In this document: positions 47,180-59,184 of the stretch, piece after piece
Layout of the letters: every line of letters begins with the position of its first letter
Position numbering within the stretch: the stretch's first letter is position 1
From: Acholoe squamosa
Lineage: Eukaryota > Annelida > Polychaeta > Phyllodocida > Polynoidae
DNA length: 64,000 nt
Direction: 5' to 3'
Assembly: GCA_949317995.1 (NCBI GenBank)
Contig: OX439051.1
Location: 39,683,250-39,747,249, forward strand
Translations under genes and position numbers: made by a program
The notes under the pieces: generated by a model
The model's database searches: none
Told to the model about the DNA's origin: nothing
What the model saw: only the letters and a program-made list of their open reading frames with translations

Positions 47180-47740
47180 GGAATACAATCATATATATGC
47201 ATGTGCAGCAACCAGCCTTCTGTGCAAAATTCATTTTCCGGGTGGGTAAAAAGAAAATAGATAAAGCAATCATAGGTCTTACTGGCTGTTGATTAAAAGT
47301 GCCTACTCAGCAGTTTTTTTTTATGTAAGGTGAACGGATCTAGAAATATTTCACACTCTCCCCATGCTATAAGCTTGATTAATTCCCTGTGAATATGATC
47401 ATGGCGTGATGAATTAAGAAAACCCCCCTAGCGTTTCTATTTCCTTGCTCTCAACACAGAAAAACAAGTTTGCAAAAGGGAAATAGAAAAATACCCTTTC
47501 CTGTAGTATTAAGGGTAAATGCTTCACAGTTCTCAATCCTTCTTTTAATAGAGATAGTAAAATATCACTTGCAGATCCAAGTTTTGTCAGTATGAGGTTG
47601 ACAGTACGTCATGTTTTGGTCTATTCCTGACGTTATGTCATAAATATGGGCATAAACCGTCATATATGCCACAAAGTATACCGATCCAGCCCCATAACCC
47701 CAGCTTGTATCCTCTATAAATGCCAGGCAGCCGATCCTTA
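47180..47740. other. Non-coding DNA
   Basis: ACGTCA at 47606 and TGACGT at 47628 form a loose CRE pair. No gene is seen. Confidence 0.4.
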
Positions 47741-47744
47741 ACCC

Positions 47745-48150
47745 TCCAATGACAACAGGATGCCTTCAGGTCACATCACATGATGGTATAACACATGCTA
47801 GTGCAGCTCCGGTACAATGATTTTTTACGGATATGATGTCTGCTGATATCCTCAGGGGGTTAACCAAATACATATAGGGCTTATGAAATGCACCAGTATA
47901 TGCACTCTGCACCTCCTGTTATATCCCCTAACTGTATGCTAACTATTCAAGGGCCACGTGATTCCACTGGCTTCATGATACTTGGTCGTCATGATGGACC
48001 AATGCAGTGCAAGTCCAAAACTCCCACATACCGAGTCTGCCCTCTAGATCTGACCCAGTCTAGCAATAACTATTTGAGCTCGATGTGATGCATGAATGTA
48101 TTTTTTTTATATCACCATCCATTGAAACATGATCTGGCCCTCAAAGGGTA
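47745..48150. repeat. Family A repeat, strongly decayed
   Basis: GATCCTTAACCCTCCAATG, TGGTCGTCATGATGGACC followed by AATGCAGTGC, and GATGTGATGCATGAATG are the recognisable parts. Confidence 0.4.
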
Positions 48151-48422
48151 AGATAAACATAACTATATAACCCCATCCCAAGGCGTAAGTTATGCTGGGA
48201 ATTTTAAACTGCGCTTCTCACACTATTGCCACGCATACTGCCTTCCTCCCCTAACACAATCATCTATATTACATTGGATTATTATATTGGACTATTGGAT
48301 TAGATCGATTTTTCTGTCAAGATAAAATGAGAATTACCAAGACCAGGGCGTACTTTAGTCTTTTTTCTTTCTTTTCAAATATTTCTTATAGTGGCTGCAC
48401 TATTGAATTAAAAGCTGGTATA

Positions 48423-49275
48423 GGGGAAAGTTGCCTAATTTGGACCCCCTAAGAACCTTTTCCTGTCCAGTGATTATTTCTATGAATTTGAATGCAAAAT
48501 TTATACACTTTGTAAGTGTAAATTATAGCTTTTTGGTGAGAGCATAAGAATGTAGGAATTCGAATTTCTCTAGTCAGGGTGTGCAATTAAAAAACAAAGC
48601 CTAATGGTCCAATTTAGGCAACCAGGTGGTATCCTTAATTGGACCAATGTGCATTATTATTCTCTATCCTTATGTTTTTGTCATATTAGAAAACATATAA
48701 AACTAGGGAACTTTTAATATATGATATCACATGTCCTGTTGTTATTTCCATCAATATCATGTGAATTTGCTCCATACTGGAGTAAGAAAAAGGTTACACT
48801 TTGATTCAATTTAGAAAACTAGGTCTGGGCCTCACCGAGTGGTCCAATTTAGACAACTAAATTGGACCCAATATTACAACTATGGTCCAACTTAGGCAAC
48901 TCAAGCTGGTCCAATTTAGGCAACTTTTCATCTTTCTCATTGATAGTTTGTTTTCTAAAACATGATAATGGATTTTATCAAATTTCATCTTAGTCCAAAG
49001 TATAATATGACATCTAAAATCAGAAAGGATTTTAAACAAAAAAATATTGCCAAGCAAACAGGAGGGTTTAAGTTAGCAGTGTTGCAGATAAGACCAACAT
49101 TTTTCACAGAAAATGTGCATAAAAGTACAGAAAGATTAAATTTTTGTAAGTTATTACGATCTTTAGTGACATTGACTAAAAAATGGCAGCATTGGAACCT
49201 AGTTTCTATTACTACCACTAGGGGATACAAGGGTGGTCCAATTTAGGAGCCGGTCCAAATTAGGCAACCTTCCTC
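48423..49275. mobile_element. Family H non-autonomous DNA element flanked by TA
   Basis: The ends GGGGAAAGTTGCCTAATTTG and CAAATTAGGCAACCTTCCTC are inverted, with TA on both sides (48421-48422 and 49276-49277). TA duplication suggests mobilisation by a Tc1/mariner-superfamily transposase. Copies of GGTCCAATTTAGGCAAC from the inverted ends also lie inside, at about 48606, 48841, 48885 and 48908. Internal open frames are short and AT-driven; no catalytic motif is seen. Confidence 0.65.
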
Positions 49276-49298
49276 TACATCTCTGCTTTACTTATTGA

Positions 49299-49485
49299 AT
49301 TCATTCCTGACTATTGTGGATACCCACTGGGAGGTTTCTCTCCAGACCAACCGGATCTCAGCCCAAGATGAAGGACATCCTTTGTCATTTCACTTATTCC
49401 TGATTATTGTGAGCATTACCCAGTGGGAGGTTTGTCCATAGGCCAACCGGAAGGCAGTACAAAATTGAGGATATCCTTACCTACT
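49299..49485. repeat. Tandem duplication, period 93 bp
   Basis: TTCCTGACTATTGTG ... CCCACTGGGAGGTTT ... GACCAACCGGA occurs twice, starting about 49305 and 49398. Copies are diverged. Confidence 0.6.
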
Positions 49486-49572
49486 TATGTACATTTACAG
49501 TTCCAAGGCCGGAAGTGCCCACCCTACCTCTGGCAATGCTTTTCCATTATGGTGGTCCAATATTCAGTTTTA

Positions 49573-49610
49573 TGAGGATCCCAGATTCAACGGTTATTTT
49601 TACAGTGTAC
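49573..49610 (-). repeat. Family F terminal fragment
   Basis: On the minus strand: CACTGTAAAAATAACCGTTG, then AATCTGGGATCCTC. The same order is seen at 25501-25530 (partial) and at the ends of 50033-50190. Confidence 0.4.
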
Positions 49611-49614
49611 GTAA

Positions 49615-50030
49615 CCCTATAAACCTCTTCTTTTTTCTCCTTATTGCCTACGGAATCCTATAGCTCCCCTTCTGCGATCCAAACGGTCAACCCACCAAAC
49701 AATCATACACAACGTGTACATTCTCCTTTCAAACCACTATCAGCCCTCCCCCTGGGGAACACCAGGCAATTGCCCAAGCACTGCAACTGGCATTTATGAA
49801 TTCATATTAAAGAAGATTGCTGTGCCATCTTAAAGTGGTATTATCACATCTAAGGGATGAGTAAATCGATATCCATACAATGGCGGTGCGGCACCATTTT
49901 CTAAGTCCTTGTCCTCAGAATAGCCTATTCCTATAGACTATTCTTCTTTATACTCTATCCCAAGTCCACAGACAATACTGATTACACTGAAAACTGCTGA
50001 AGATTGCCTCGTACAGAAGACCTGGACATA
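49615..50030. other. Non-coding DNA
   Basis: No gene is seen. Confidence 0.4.
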
Positions 50031-50032
50031 CA

Positions 50033-50190
50033 CTGTAAAAAATGTTATATATTTGTACCACCTTACTCCCACCTGGGGATTCTCGTAAAAACTACACTGG
50101 CCCCCTGCTATATATTAATTATGCATGTTCACTGTTCATTTTACAAGGAAGCTTGGTAGATTCAACAGTTAGTTTTTACAGATATATATA
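50033..50190. mobile_element. Family F MITE candidate
   Basis: The left end ACACTGTAAAAAATGTTATA is matched loosely by the inverted right end AACAGTTAGTTTTTACAGAT. Sequence next to the right end (GGTAGATTCAACAG) matches the other family F pieces. Confidence 0.4.
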
Positions 50191-50194
50191 TCTT

Positions 50195-50445
50195 CTACGA
50201 TAAACTTTGAGCTGATCTTGTGTCCCCAGATCATGGCCATGACAGCTACAAGTATTTGTATTGTCAATTTCGTATGAATGCCCGATGAACATCCCGCAAA
50301 GCAAGCAGTGTTAGCTCACCCATCCAAGGAGTGGCATTCATGTGTGACTCGGACTTTAATTAATTAAATCCACCTGGAATATTATACCACTGTTGTGTAA
50401 AAGGTCACATTTTGATTACCACTTAATCTAATTGCAACTACTCTC
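50195..50445. other. Non-coding DNA
   Basis: Nothing recognised. Confidence 0.35.
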
Positions 50446-50450
50446 TAATG

Positions 50451-50590
50451 AGTGAGTGAGTAACAGATGTTTAACGCCATTTCGACAACTAAGGTCATAT
50501 TCATGGTGAGAACTACATTGCTATTTCACAGAAGAATGTGTTAGTGCCTGCGCATATTTGCACCACACACATCCCGAGGGGATAGGAAAG
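50451..50590 (+). mobile_element. GAGTGAGTGAG-type SINE fragment
   Basis: GAGTGAGTGAGTAACAGATG, then TTTAACGCCATTTCGACAAC, AAGGTCATATTCATGG and CACCACACACATCC. It is longer and better preserved than the 14333 copy, with which it shares order throughout. Confidence 0.55.
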
Positions 50591-50761
50591 AGGAGCCAAA
50601 CTCTCTAATGTAAATGAAGTGTACGAGAACAAAATTTACTTCAAGGGTAAGACTTTGATGCAAAGACCTGTATCAAAAATATTATCAAACTAATGACAGA
50701 ATTTGCAGGAGGGCCTCAGTCATAGTACCTAGAATTAGAGCACCGGGAATGGGACTAGGAT

Positions 50762-50892
50762 CTGGAGGCCATTTCTGAACAGCCTACGACTACATCCTTC
50801 AAGTCGTACCAAAATCCCTGTAAGAATATCATTGGCATTTTGTAGTCATAGGGCTGTGAGTGAGTGTAGTACCTTAAGCAATGGCCTCCTGG
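50762..50892. mobile_element. Family E MITE
   Basis: CTGGAGGCCATTTCTGAAC and CTACGACTACA face GTAGTACCTTAAGCAATGGC, which ends CTCCTGG. The length of 131 bp is close to the 22343 copy. Confidence 0.6.
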
Positions 50893-50899
50893 AACGCAT

Positions 50900-51095
50900 G
50901 TCTTGGATTACTGTATTGGCCTCTGTAGGCGCCAGGGCACTCATTGATTTTAAGAAAGCTATACCCCTGGTCCTCAATCAAGACCAATGCCTATTCAAGA
51001 CTTAGATGATAGTGTATTTATAGTTGTAAATCCTCTGTACCAGCAGAGCCTATTCAAGACTGCCGATTATTCAATACCCAGTGCTGAATGGTAAA
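50900..51095. repeat. Family D repeat
   Basis: GGCGCCAGGGCACTCATTG, AATGCCTATTCAAGAC, GCCTATTCAAGACTGCC and GATTATTCAATACCC follow the same order as 18070-18262. Confidence 0.55.
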
Positions 51096-51099
51096 AATC

Positions 51100-52190
51100 C
51101 TAGTTCTGGAGATTATGCATCTTAGACATACAGCACCGACCCTTTCAAGGGCTTAGACTACTATTACCATGATTAAATCTGCCATCCACATAGATAAGAC
51201 TACTTGGACACTGTCTCCGATAGATTTTATCAGCACAGAGTATGGATGGGCAACATTGAAGGCCATGTCACTTCTACAGATCAAGAGGAAACTGTGCATA
51301 TTGACATTTACCTCAATTGGGGTAAGGTAGAGTTTGGTAAGGGATAGGAAGATTATCTCCAAAAAAAGGAATGTGTGCAGGAAAGGAAAATTGAGAATAG
51401 CCAATTGCAAGATGATACAGAATGGGTGAATGGAAAGGGTAATGAGGGAGCATGCATGCTCGATCAATCCAGCCCGACAATGGCATATTACGGGCAGGAC
51501 CAAGAACTTACACGTCTTGATATTTGTGCCACTCTGGTAGTGCAAACCTTTGTATTGTAAGCTCAACAGTCAGGACATTCAAACACATACTAATCTAGAT
51601 AAAAGAGGGTAATTCAAAGTAATTACATAAATACACACCCAGTGAATGGCTGTACTCAGGCTATCCAATTGATGGTAAGAGAGACGCGGGTCGAGGTTGG
51701 GGAACATGGAGTGCAAAAAGGCAAAGGGAGTCACAAAAGACAATTGTCTCAGACATCTCGCATAATTCCCTTCCCTTTTGAAACTAACCAGTATTTAGGT
51801 TAAGTTATTGTTCATATTTTTTCAAACTTTAGGTTGATGAATCACCAATACTTACACAAGCGCTGCAGCAGGTCAGACCCGACTTAAATTACCATTTTTC
51901 TCTACTACTTCCAATCCTTGTCTTGAAGTCCTATGCCAGAAACACTTATTGTTCCAGAGGCCATAGGCCATATAGATCCAATTTTCTTTCTACCTAATGG
52001 ATCGAATTACTTGGGGTATTTTATATATCCAGTATGATAGATATTGAACTTGGTCTTATACATCATCATTGTCCCTGGTGAATCACCCATAGGGTATCCG
52101 GAAATTGTGACCGGTTTCTAGAACCTAATATCTCATCACAAATCATTGTCAGACGATTGGCGAAAATATATCATTTATCATGCCACAGGA
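51100..52190. other. Non-coding DNA
   Basis: No supported gene. Frames on both strands at 51150-51570 are not recognisable proteins. Confidence 0.35.
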
Positions 52191-52195
52191 GCAAA

Positions 52196-52280
52196 AGACA
52201 GACGGAGAGACAGATGGAATGGGAGATAGAGACAGACAGACAGAGATTGAGACTTATAGATAGGCAGACAGATGGAGAGT
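52196..52280. repeat. Degenerate GACA/GATA purine repeat
   Basis: Imperfect AGACAGAC and GATAGAGACAGACAGACAG units. Confidence 0.6.
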
Positions 52281-52284
52281 TTTG

Positions 52285-53160
52285 TGGAGGAGAGAGCAAA
52301 GATTAATCAAGGCCAGGAAAGGTTCTGCATTCAACCTGTATTTGCTTTTAAGCCACAAATTGAGCAGTAGGAAATAAAGGCGGAAATAATAAATGGTGGT
52401 ACATCAAATCTGAGTGATAAAGAAGGAAGATGTGTGTTATGACGTTAAGAAACATTAGACCTCCCATCATTCTCTCGTCCTGTATGGGACTTGGATATCA
52501 CATTCTTGTAATAGACCATCTTATTCTATGGGCTCATACAGAATCGTTGCTACCGATTACTATTAAAAGTCTACACCTAACGTGTATTAGGTCCTTATCA
52601 GCTGAGTCAATTGGTATAATTCAATATATACATGCACTAGCCTATGTACAGCGTGGTACAGCCAACATCTGAATAAAGTCATAGGATTGAAGAGGCTGCA
52701 CTAACATGTCAAGCCTGTGATATGAAGTTATATTGTATCAAGATTAAAAATCGACTTAAAGCTTGAGTCATTTTAAGAGCCCATGCATGATGAATTGATG
52801 TAGAATTCTATGCTGGGCTAGTAACGTGGACATTATATTTTACAGATTATACCAGTTGTTTATATATCAAATTCAAGTACAATTACAAATGCTTGAACAA
52901 ATGCATTTAACAATTAATACTGAACATAGGTAACGTCAGTTTTGAAGTTTATTTGAAACCACTTTGTTTTGTTATCAGTGGAGGTTGGCTGTCAAGTATT
53001 GGTAGACAGATAGGGAGTAAGTGAGGGGTTGGAGAGCCAGGGGAGGAGTGACTGGGGTGAGTACTGACTATGCGTGCAGACATGTATGTTGACCTCTATA
53101 GATGGCATGATGCTTTATTTAGAGAATAGACAACGATATTCTTCATATCGAGACTCTCTG
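52285..53160. other. Non-coding DNA
   Basis: No gene or structured repeat is seen. Confidence 0.4.
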
Positions 53161-53161
53161 T

Positions 53162-53301
53162 TAAAGGCATATATAACAAATAGAGGTTCACGAGTTGATT
53201 CTAGGGGCAGATAAGAAGCACGAGGCCGTAGGCCGAGTGTCTTCTTATCTGAAGCCCCTAGAATCAACGAGTGAACCTCTATTTGTTATGTATGGCGTTT
53301 A
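53162..53301. mobile_element. Family C hairpin MITE
   Basis: ATAACAAATAGAGGTTCACG, GTTGATTCTAGGGGC and AGATAAGAAGCAC face GTGTCTTCTTATCT, GCCCCTAGAATCAAC and GTGAACCTCTATTTGTTAT. Weaker pairing continues outward (GGCATATATAAC / GTTATGTATGGCG). The loop is CGAGGCCGTAGGCCG, the same core as in the 5185 hairpin. Confidence 0.7.
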
Positions 53302-53304
53302 TAC

Positions 53305-53895
53305 CATGGTTTCCTCCATTTTCTTAAGTAATTACCTTATAAAATGAAGAAATAAAAATCCAAGCGATACAAGACGACAAAGCCGCTTGGACGCAAAGTG
53401 TTATGTTGGCATGTGTCCTACAGGCATTTTCATAGTAGAACCGCTGGTAAGGACTGCGCGCGGCAGCCAGAATACCCATAGAGCATATGCCGACGTGACA
53501 ACTTGTGTCTCGCTGCGGTAAATAATCCGTGCGCTATGCAGTCAACATGACGAAGAAATTTCGCTCGATTCGATTTTTATATCTTCAATCCTTCTAAATA
53601 TACAGGTCAAATCATGGTGAATTAAAGGTAGGTGCTAGAATATAATGTCTTCTTTCATCCTCTATACGCATTAAGCTTCTAATGCTATAGTTTTTTTATT
53701 ATCGAATTAAATCTATCATGTCAACTTGCTGTCATCTCGTTTCAATCCAAGTGTCAACATCCGTTCACTTAGCGTGTACTATTCGAACGTCATTATCCGC
53801 TCCAGGCATCGTAAAATCATTCAAGAATGTGATAACCATGGTATAATGGACTATAACACATGATGGTTGAGGGCCTCCATAAGGCCCGAGACAAG
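53305..53895. other. Non-coding DNA, possible body of a larger family C element
   Basis: TATACCATGGTTT at 53301 and ACCATGGTATAATGG at 53837 face each other and might mark a longer element that includes the hairpin. A GC-rich patch (GACTGCGCGCGGCAGCC) is at 53451. No coding exon is seen. Confidence 0.3.
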
Positions 53896-53899
53896 AGTG

Positions 53900-53990
53900 G
53901 AAAATGGGCATTATGCACCATTATGGTCAGTAGATTAGCAGCACTGTATTGGTGCATCATGACGACCAATATTCAAGGGCTTTAAAGCAT
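53900..53990. repeat. Family A half-unit
   Basis: GGCATTATGCACCATTATGG and GCAGCACTGTATTGGTGCAT followed by CATGACGACCAAT. Confidence 0.45.
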
Positions 53991-54129
53991 CATTAACAGG
54001 TTACCATAGCCTCTATATGACGTCCACTCAGGAGAGCACCACCTCCCCTTTGGGCTGTCTTAGACCGTAGGGAATTATTGACTATAGCCTGAAGTTACCT
54101 TGGAGGAACTTTAGAAACTGACAATGGAG

Positions 54130-54215
54130 AAGACTGAGGGAGAGAAACAGAAAGAGATCTAGAGAGGGAGAGAGAGAGAAGGAAGGAGAGAGGGAGATAA
54201 AGCCAGACAGACGGG
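54130..54215 (+). repeat. Degenerate (GA)n purine tract
   Basis: AGAGAGGGAGAGAGAGAGAA-type low-complexity sequence. Confidence 0.7.
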
Positions 54216-54572
54216 AAGAAACAGAGAAGTGAAAGGTGTATGTCCGAAGCCACGCAGAAACATAGATCTATGCACTGAACACCTACTGATGATTAAGTCT
54301 TTATGTAACTCTAGGACTTAGTGATTTGAGTACACGAGAGGCATGATTCTCATTAAATCTAAAAAGAAGAAAGAAAATCGATATTCTTTCAGAGGAATAC
54401 CAAACCAATCAACCTCTCTCCATGTCCATTCCCTTCAGGCTTTCAGTAATCATAATATGTTTTATCACATGGTCATAATTGAAATGGTAGAAAACACCCC
54501 TCGGCTGCTATCAGGTCTTCATCCCTTTAAGGTTAACCTGACGCCTCCTAGCTTATATTCTTTTGTCAATAC

Positions 54573-54627
54573 GATACACCAATGCAGTGCTAGTGAGTCT
54601 ACTCTCCAGCACTGCATTGGTGCATCA
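54573..54627. repeat. Family A single hairpin, well preserved
   Basis: CACCAATGCAGTGCTAGTGA and CTCTCCAGCACTGCATTGGT are inverted copies, with about 20 of 22 positions pairing around a short loop. Confidence 0.65.
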
Positions 54628-54989
54628 CCTCAGAACTTTGTGCATCTATGTCAATACAATATAATCATACTAGTTAGCTATATAGCTCTTATGTATTCAA
54701 CAATTTATGTCCCATTTAGCTTAGTTAGTCATTTCTTATTTTAGACTATATTCATTCAGAAACCATATATCATATTTAAGCTAGTAAATCAGCTCTTATT
54801 TCTAGGCTATGCTATATCATAAAAGCCATGTTTAACATCCACATATTGTCTTTCAATGCCAAACGAATACTCCGGACTGATACTGATGACAACCATAAAA
54901 CCTTTAATGGACTCTGAGTTTACGCTAGCCGATTCTGACAAGGACTTTACAGCGATCCTGCTGCACAGCATGTACTATAAACAAGTAGG

Positions 54990-55454
54990 TATACATGAGC
55001 TCCTGAGTAATCTACATGTTTGTTGTCTTGGAGAAACCTGGTTATCGGACCTTTACTCAGATGACATGGTCCCCTGGAAGGGTAAGTTATCTTGTAGGAC
55101 AGAATATCTCACAAGGAAATAGGGGGAGGCCTAATTACATTTGTGGGTTCTAACCTATACCCCTTCATAACATTAATACCTGGTGCCACTTTACAAAATG
55201 ACAACCTACAGTGTCTGGCTATTAAAATAGAACAAGAAAAACACAAACGCATGGTTATTCTCAAATCTACAGACTGCCAGACGGCTGCCCTGAAGGCTTC
55301 ATAGAGGGGCTGCACGGACTGTTTAGTCATGTTGATGATGGCAATGCTGAAATCTGGATCCTGGGGGACCTCAACATAGACATACAAAGGGACTGGGATA
55401 AAATAAATTCACAAACTCATCTCACCTTATTCATCACACTGTATCACCAGTAGA
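54990..55454 (+). pseudogene. Decayed LINE endonuclease domain
   Basis: Three frames in succession give pieces of an apurinic-type LINE endonuclease. NLHVCCLGETWLSD (55010-55060) is the ETW motif. GGGLITFVGSNLYPF at 55124-55170 and LQCLAIKI follow. IYRLPDGCPEGFIEGL then EIWILGDLNIDIQ at 55264-55390 hold the GDxN catalytic motif. Frameshifts lie near 55115 and 55262 and a stop at 55454. No reverse transcriptase follows, so this is a dead 5' fragment of a CR1/L2/Jockey-type ORF2. Confidence 0.7.
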
Positions 55455-55459
55455 ATTGC

Positions 55460-56220
55460 TCAGCAGTACCAGGCAAACACTGCTATTTGCATGGATTATC
55501 ATTTATTGTATATTTGGCAAGTAATAAGCGTAGTATACATATTTATGTGTAATGACCATGTTTGATTTCTAAGGTCAATTCCCAATTCATATCTTTACAT
55601 CTAAAAACAGCTTAGCCACAGCGAATATCGAATGCGAGAACGTAATGTAACAAATATCATGAAAATGTATGTTATATTATTTGCAAATAATAATAAAAAA
55701 AAATATCAAACATAATGCTGCCATGGTGACAAAAGCAGGGTTGGTGAATAGACTCACGAGGGCTGGATTCATACATAATGATCATAAGGTTGGTGATAAG
55801 AAGATGATGTTTTAGATTATTTCACTGTGCTTTCTTAAAGGGTAAGAAAGGAAGCAGTGCAGTGATGGTAGACTAGTCAGAAGCAGCCGATCCACCCTAT
55901 ATCTAAGTACAAACCTAACAGTGCATATATAATTTATGTAGAGCTTAAGTGTTTACATTAGTGTACTGCTTGCTTATGAGTTTTTTGTCATTAGGATGTC
56001 TAGGTACACTTAAATTGATCTTAGCTCCCACTGCACCCCTTATACAAAATGTAATCAAGCTTATCTAACGATTTTGGCTTGGACAGTGCATTATCAGGCC
56101 ATAACCCTACTCTAACACCTTTTGGATATATTCAAGAAACCTTTGGTTAGAGTCTGGACATGTTAATAAATTGGAGGAGTATACAAAGTCAACCTCTCCA
56201 TACATTTCCAGTTAAAACCG
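55460..56220. other. Non-coding DNA
   Basis: No gene is seen. An RFX-like GCTGCCATGGTGAC is at 55718. Confidence 0.4.
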
Positions 56221-56227
56221 TTCAGGG

Positions 56228-56295
56228 TTGTATGGGAATTGTTCCCCGGCCACTGTGGCAAGAGATGGACTCGCTGTCCACTACACCAAGCCGAA
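56228..56295 (-). mobile_element. tRNA-derived SINE head
   Basis: On the minus strand TGGTGTAGTGG (56288 to 56278) is a perfect A box and GGGGAACAATTCCC (56247 to 56234) stands where a B box should be, at tRNA-like spacing, but with the central TTCGA lost. This is probably an inactive copy. Confidence 0.5.
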
Positions 56296-56299
56296 CGGT

Positions 56300-57510
56300 A
56301 CTAGAAGCCAATGTATATGAAGGATTTGAATAAGTTGTCTGACTTACCTGATGTTTGCACACATTGTTAGCATAGCATCCAATGGTGCCATGTCAAGTTA
56401 TTAACAGGAAAACATCCTAAGATATCCTAGATGACCATACCATGCCTAAATTCTCCATAATGTCCAAAATAAATAAAAATCCAATCATTTTCCTTAGTGA
56501 TATGTCTCGGCACCCGCCATTGCGGCTTGCTGACCTTTGACCTGTATTTAGGTCAGGCTCCGACATCCTGTCTACGTTTACAGTGTCAACAAGCCCAATA
56601 AAACATGGTAGGAATAATCACAGGTTCCATACACTAAAGGATAGATAGGCTAAAAGCTTAATATCATAACATTTCAATGTAACAACTTGATCATCCACAT
56701 GCCGGGGCCCTGCGGCAAAGAGGCCTGGAAATATGGACTTCCGCTGTCAACATTGCCAGGATTATTTTTCTATCGCTTGGCTTAACAAAATCTCTTCTCC
56801 TGGCTTTATTTAGGGGTTATAAGGTAAGAAATTAATACAAAATGGAGAAATATGTTAGATTAACGCATTAATTGATGTTATTTAAAAGCACACGTGGGTT
56901 TAGGGTCCGATATTCCACGACCCGCACGCTACATAATCCATCAGCAAAATATGATGATATAGCATGTGTCTGATGATATATAGATGATGTAGAGGCTTTT
57001 AGATTGATTATACTTGATGAGGAAAATTAACAGTGTCTAGGTTTCCTGCACAAATATTGCAAATGCTATTGTTTGTTATCAACAACAGATCCCTAACAAC
57101 AATTTCTGTACATATACCAATTAAGGATTTCCCCTCATCTCAACTGAAATTAGCCATCACAGTCGAAGGTATTGGACATAGATCTATGGGGGATATGGTG
57201 AATTATTCCTTTTTCTCTCCTATTGGTTCTACTCAACCACCACCCCCAACTTCTTTTTACTTGTCCCCCGATCCTCTAGTATGACTCTACTCATAGATTT
57301 TCCCTTTAACCCGTCACCCTCCTTGATACACATACCTTGTCTTTCATTTCGCTCACCCTTCACCCCTTCTCCCCCCCCCCATCTTTCCCCCCATTCCCCT
57401 CCCATTACATCTGCATCTTCATTCTTTCTTCTTATCACTTTAAGTCACTGGAGGGTGTTCTGGTTGCCATAATACGTCAGCAGGTAATTCCTCCAGGCCC
57501 CTATACAATA
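56300..57510. other. Non-coding DNA with pyrimidine-rich tract
   Basis: A CT/C-rich block at 57290-57425 includes a run of ten C at about 57371. No gene is seen. Confidence 0.4.
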
Positions 57511-57514
57511 AATT

Positions 57515-57725
57515 ATTCCAGGGTCCTTATGATGCACCATACTTGTGTTAACTTACCAGCCATTCATTGGTGCATCATGCCAACCCTTCGAGAGTGTATC
57601 AACCTTGTAAAAGGCCTAGTGAGTACAATTAAAATGGCTGCAATCATGCATCAAGAAAAATACTGAGCAAAATGCATTCCATTAAGGACTAATATGCTAT
57701 GCATCATATGTGGCTATTAAAGGCT
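57515..57725. repeat. Family A nested-palindrome repeat
   Basis: TTATGATGCACCATACTTG, CAGCCATTCATTGGTGCATC and ATGCCAACCCTTCGAGAGTG followed by TATCAACC. The tail ends GTGGCTATTAAAGG. Confidence 0.5.
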
Positions 57726-57729
57726 AGAG

Positions 57730-58125
57730 CCACTAGAGGATAGTCTGGAGAAGCCCACTACGTCACAGGTGGCTCCTTCAGGTCTTCACTCCATCAGTAG
57801 CCAATGGAGCAGGTGTCCATAGTAACAGATTGCCACTCTAGGACCTGCCTACGTGGCATCATTCTTACATCACAGCCCTTAATAGTAGTGCAAGTCTGGA
57901 TGTAGAGTGCAATAATTCACAGCACATGTACCATATATGAGCTTCCCTAGTCCATCCTATAAAATGATGTTATCTACTCTTTTCTGTCCCCTCTCCCATT
58001 TATACATAACTTGTTGGCGGAAAGGTTTTAGTCTAGATGCTTGTCTCCATTGGGAGTGATGGAGCACAGACGGTGTATCCATCTTCTCTTTCATTGTGTG
58101 GCCAGGTGAGGGAAACATGCCTCCT
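57730..58125. other. Non-coding DNA
   Basis: CCACTAGAGGATAG at 57729 is a weak CTCF-like match (12 of 14). No gene is seen. Confidence 0.35.
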
Positions 58126-58449
58126 GGGGGGAAATGGCTTTTTAAGGGTTACGTCATGGGCTTTAAAATGAGATATCTTGAGCTAAAATATCCCCAGTAG
58201 TTTTGCTGTAATTGCTTGTCAAACATAGGTTGGTGTGTACAACTGAAAATGGGAAATAAGCTCTAAATGCATTATATCCTAACATAAACACTAATAATGC
58301 AAAAAATACAGTTTTGTGAAAAAATAACCAAATGAATGTGATGTTTTTGTCATAAAATTGGTTCTAGAGGGAATTTTTTAGCTCTGTTTTCGGTTCTGGG
58401 TTCCTGAGGGATTTCAAAAAAAAAGTTTGAGCAAAAATTCCTAATTGGA

Positions 58450-58700
58450 ATAGGGGAGTGGTTTCCATGGCAACCAGAAATAGCCTTATCTACCAATTTC
58501 CTATGTTTCCATGGCAACCAACATTCCAAAAATGGAACATTTTCAGTGGAAATGGAATGATTTTAAGTATACCACTGGATTCCTTATAAAAAAATTGGTC
58601 TAAAGCTATTTTTAGCATATGTGTCAGTGTTTTACCCATATACTACCCCCTGGTGGCCAAAACCAGTACTAAAAATCCCCCCCCCCCCGGAGGCATGTTC
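58450..58700 (-). repeat. Family G repeat with two RFX-like motifs and a CTCF-like motif
   Basis: GTTTCCATGGCAAC occurs at 58461-58474 and 58505-58518, each one change from the palindromic RFX site. CTACCCCCTGGTGG at 58643-58656 matches the CTCF core at 13 of 14 positions. A run of ten C follows at about 58678. The motif order on the minus strand equals that at 33960-34540. Confidence 0.4.
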
Positions 58701-58794
58701 TCCCCCGTTGGGCCACATTTGTCCATATAAGGGGCCACAGACACATGTATTCATCTATCAAACCGTTCTGCAATGTGCTGGATACCAATGCTTT

Positions 58795-58900
58795 CCATTT
58801 TGCTCATTTGTTTATAGCTGTGGTGTCTGCACTCACCAAGGCTGCATTCATGCATTATAATGATCCTACGAGGTTTATACATCATGCCAACACAAGGGGC
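58795..58900. repeat. Family A half-unit
   Basis: CTCACCAAGGCTGCATTCAT followed by GCATTATAATGATCC and a GGTTTATACATCATGCCAAC piece. Confidence 0.45.
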
Positions 58901-58904
58901 TAAA

Positions 58905-59180
58905 GGCTACAAAGCCCGATGTAAGACTTGAGAAATTTATGATTTACAAAATGAGGTTGTCTTCAAGCCCACTCAAATCCGCCCCCTAAAAGCTCCATAA
59001 TACTGCAGGAGGGATGTCCCTACATTGGCCCAAGGCCACGAGCTGAGCCTCATAGCTTTGGAAACTCGTTTTTCTCCCAGCTCTATTACACTAATCGTAC
59101 TTCTGGGACCACCTTGACTTCATGAAGCTTAATAAGCCCTGAAAGATTGCATGATTCGTCTTGGGACATGTGAATCTTTC
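58905..59180. other. Non-coding DNA
   Basis: Nothing recognised. Confidence 0.35.
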
Positions 59181-59184
59181 ACTG

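Noticed and set aside
48857-49246. Frames inside family H considered as a transposase
   Set aside because: Lys/Ile-rich, overlapping on both strands, and no DDE/D motif seen.
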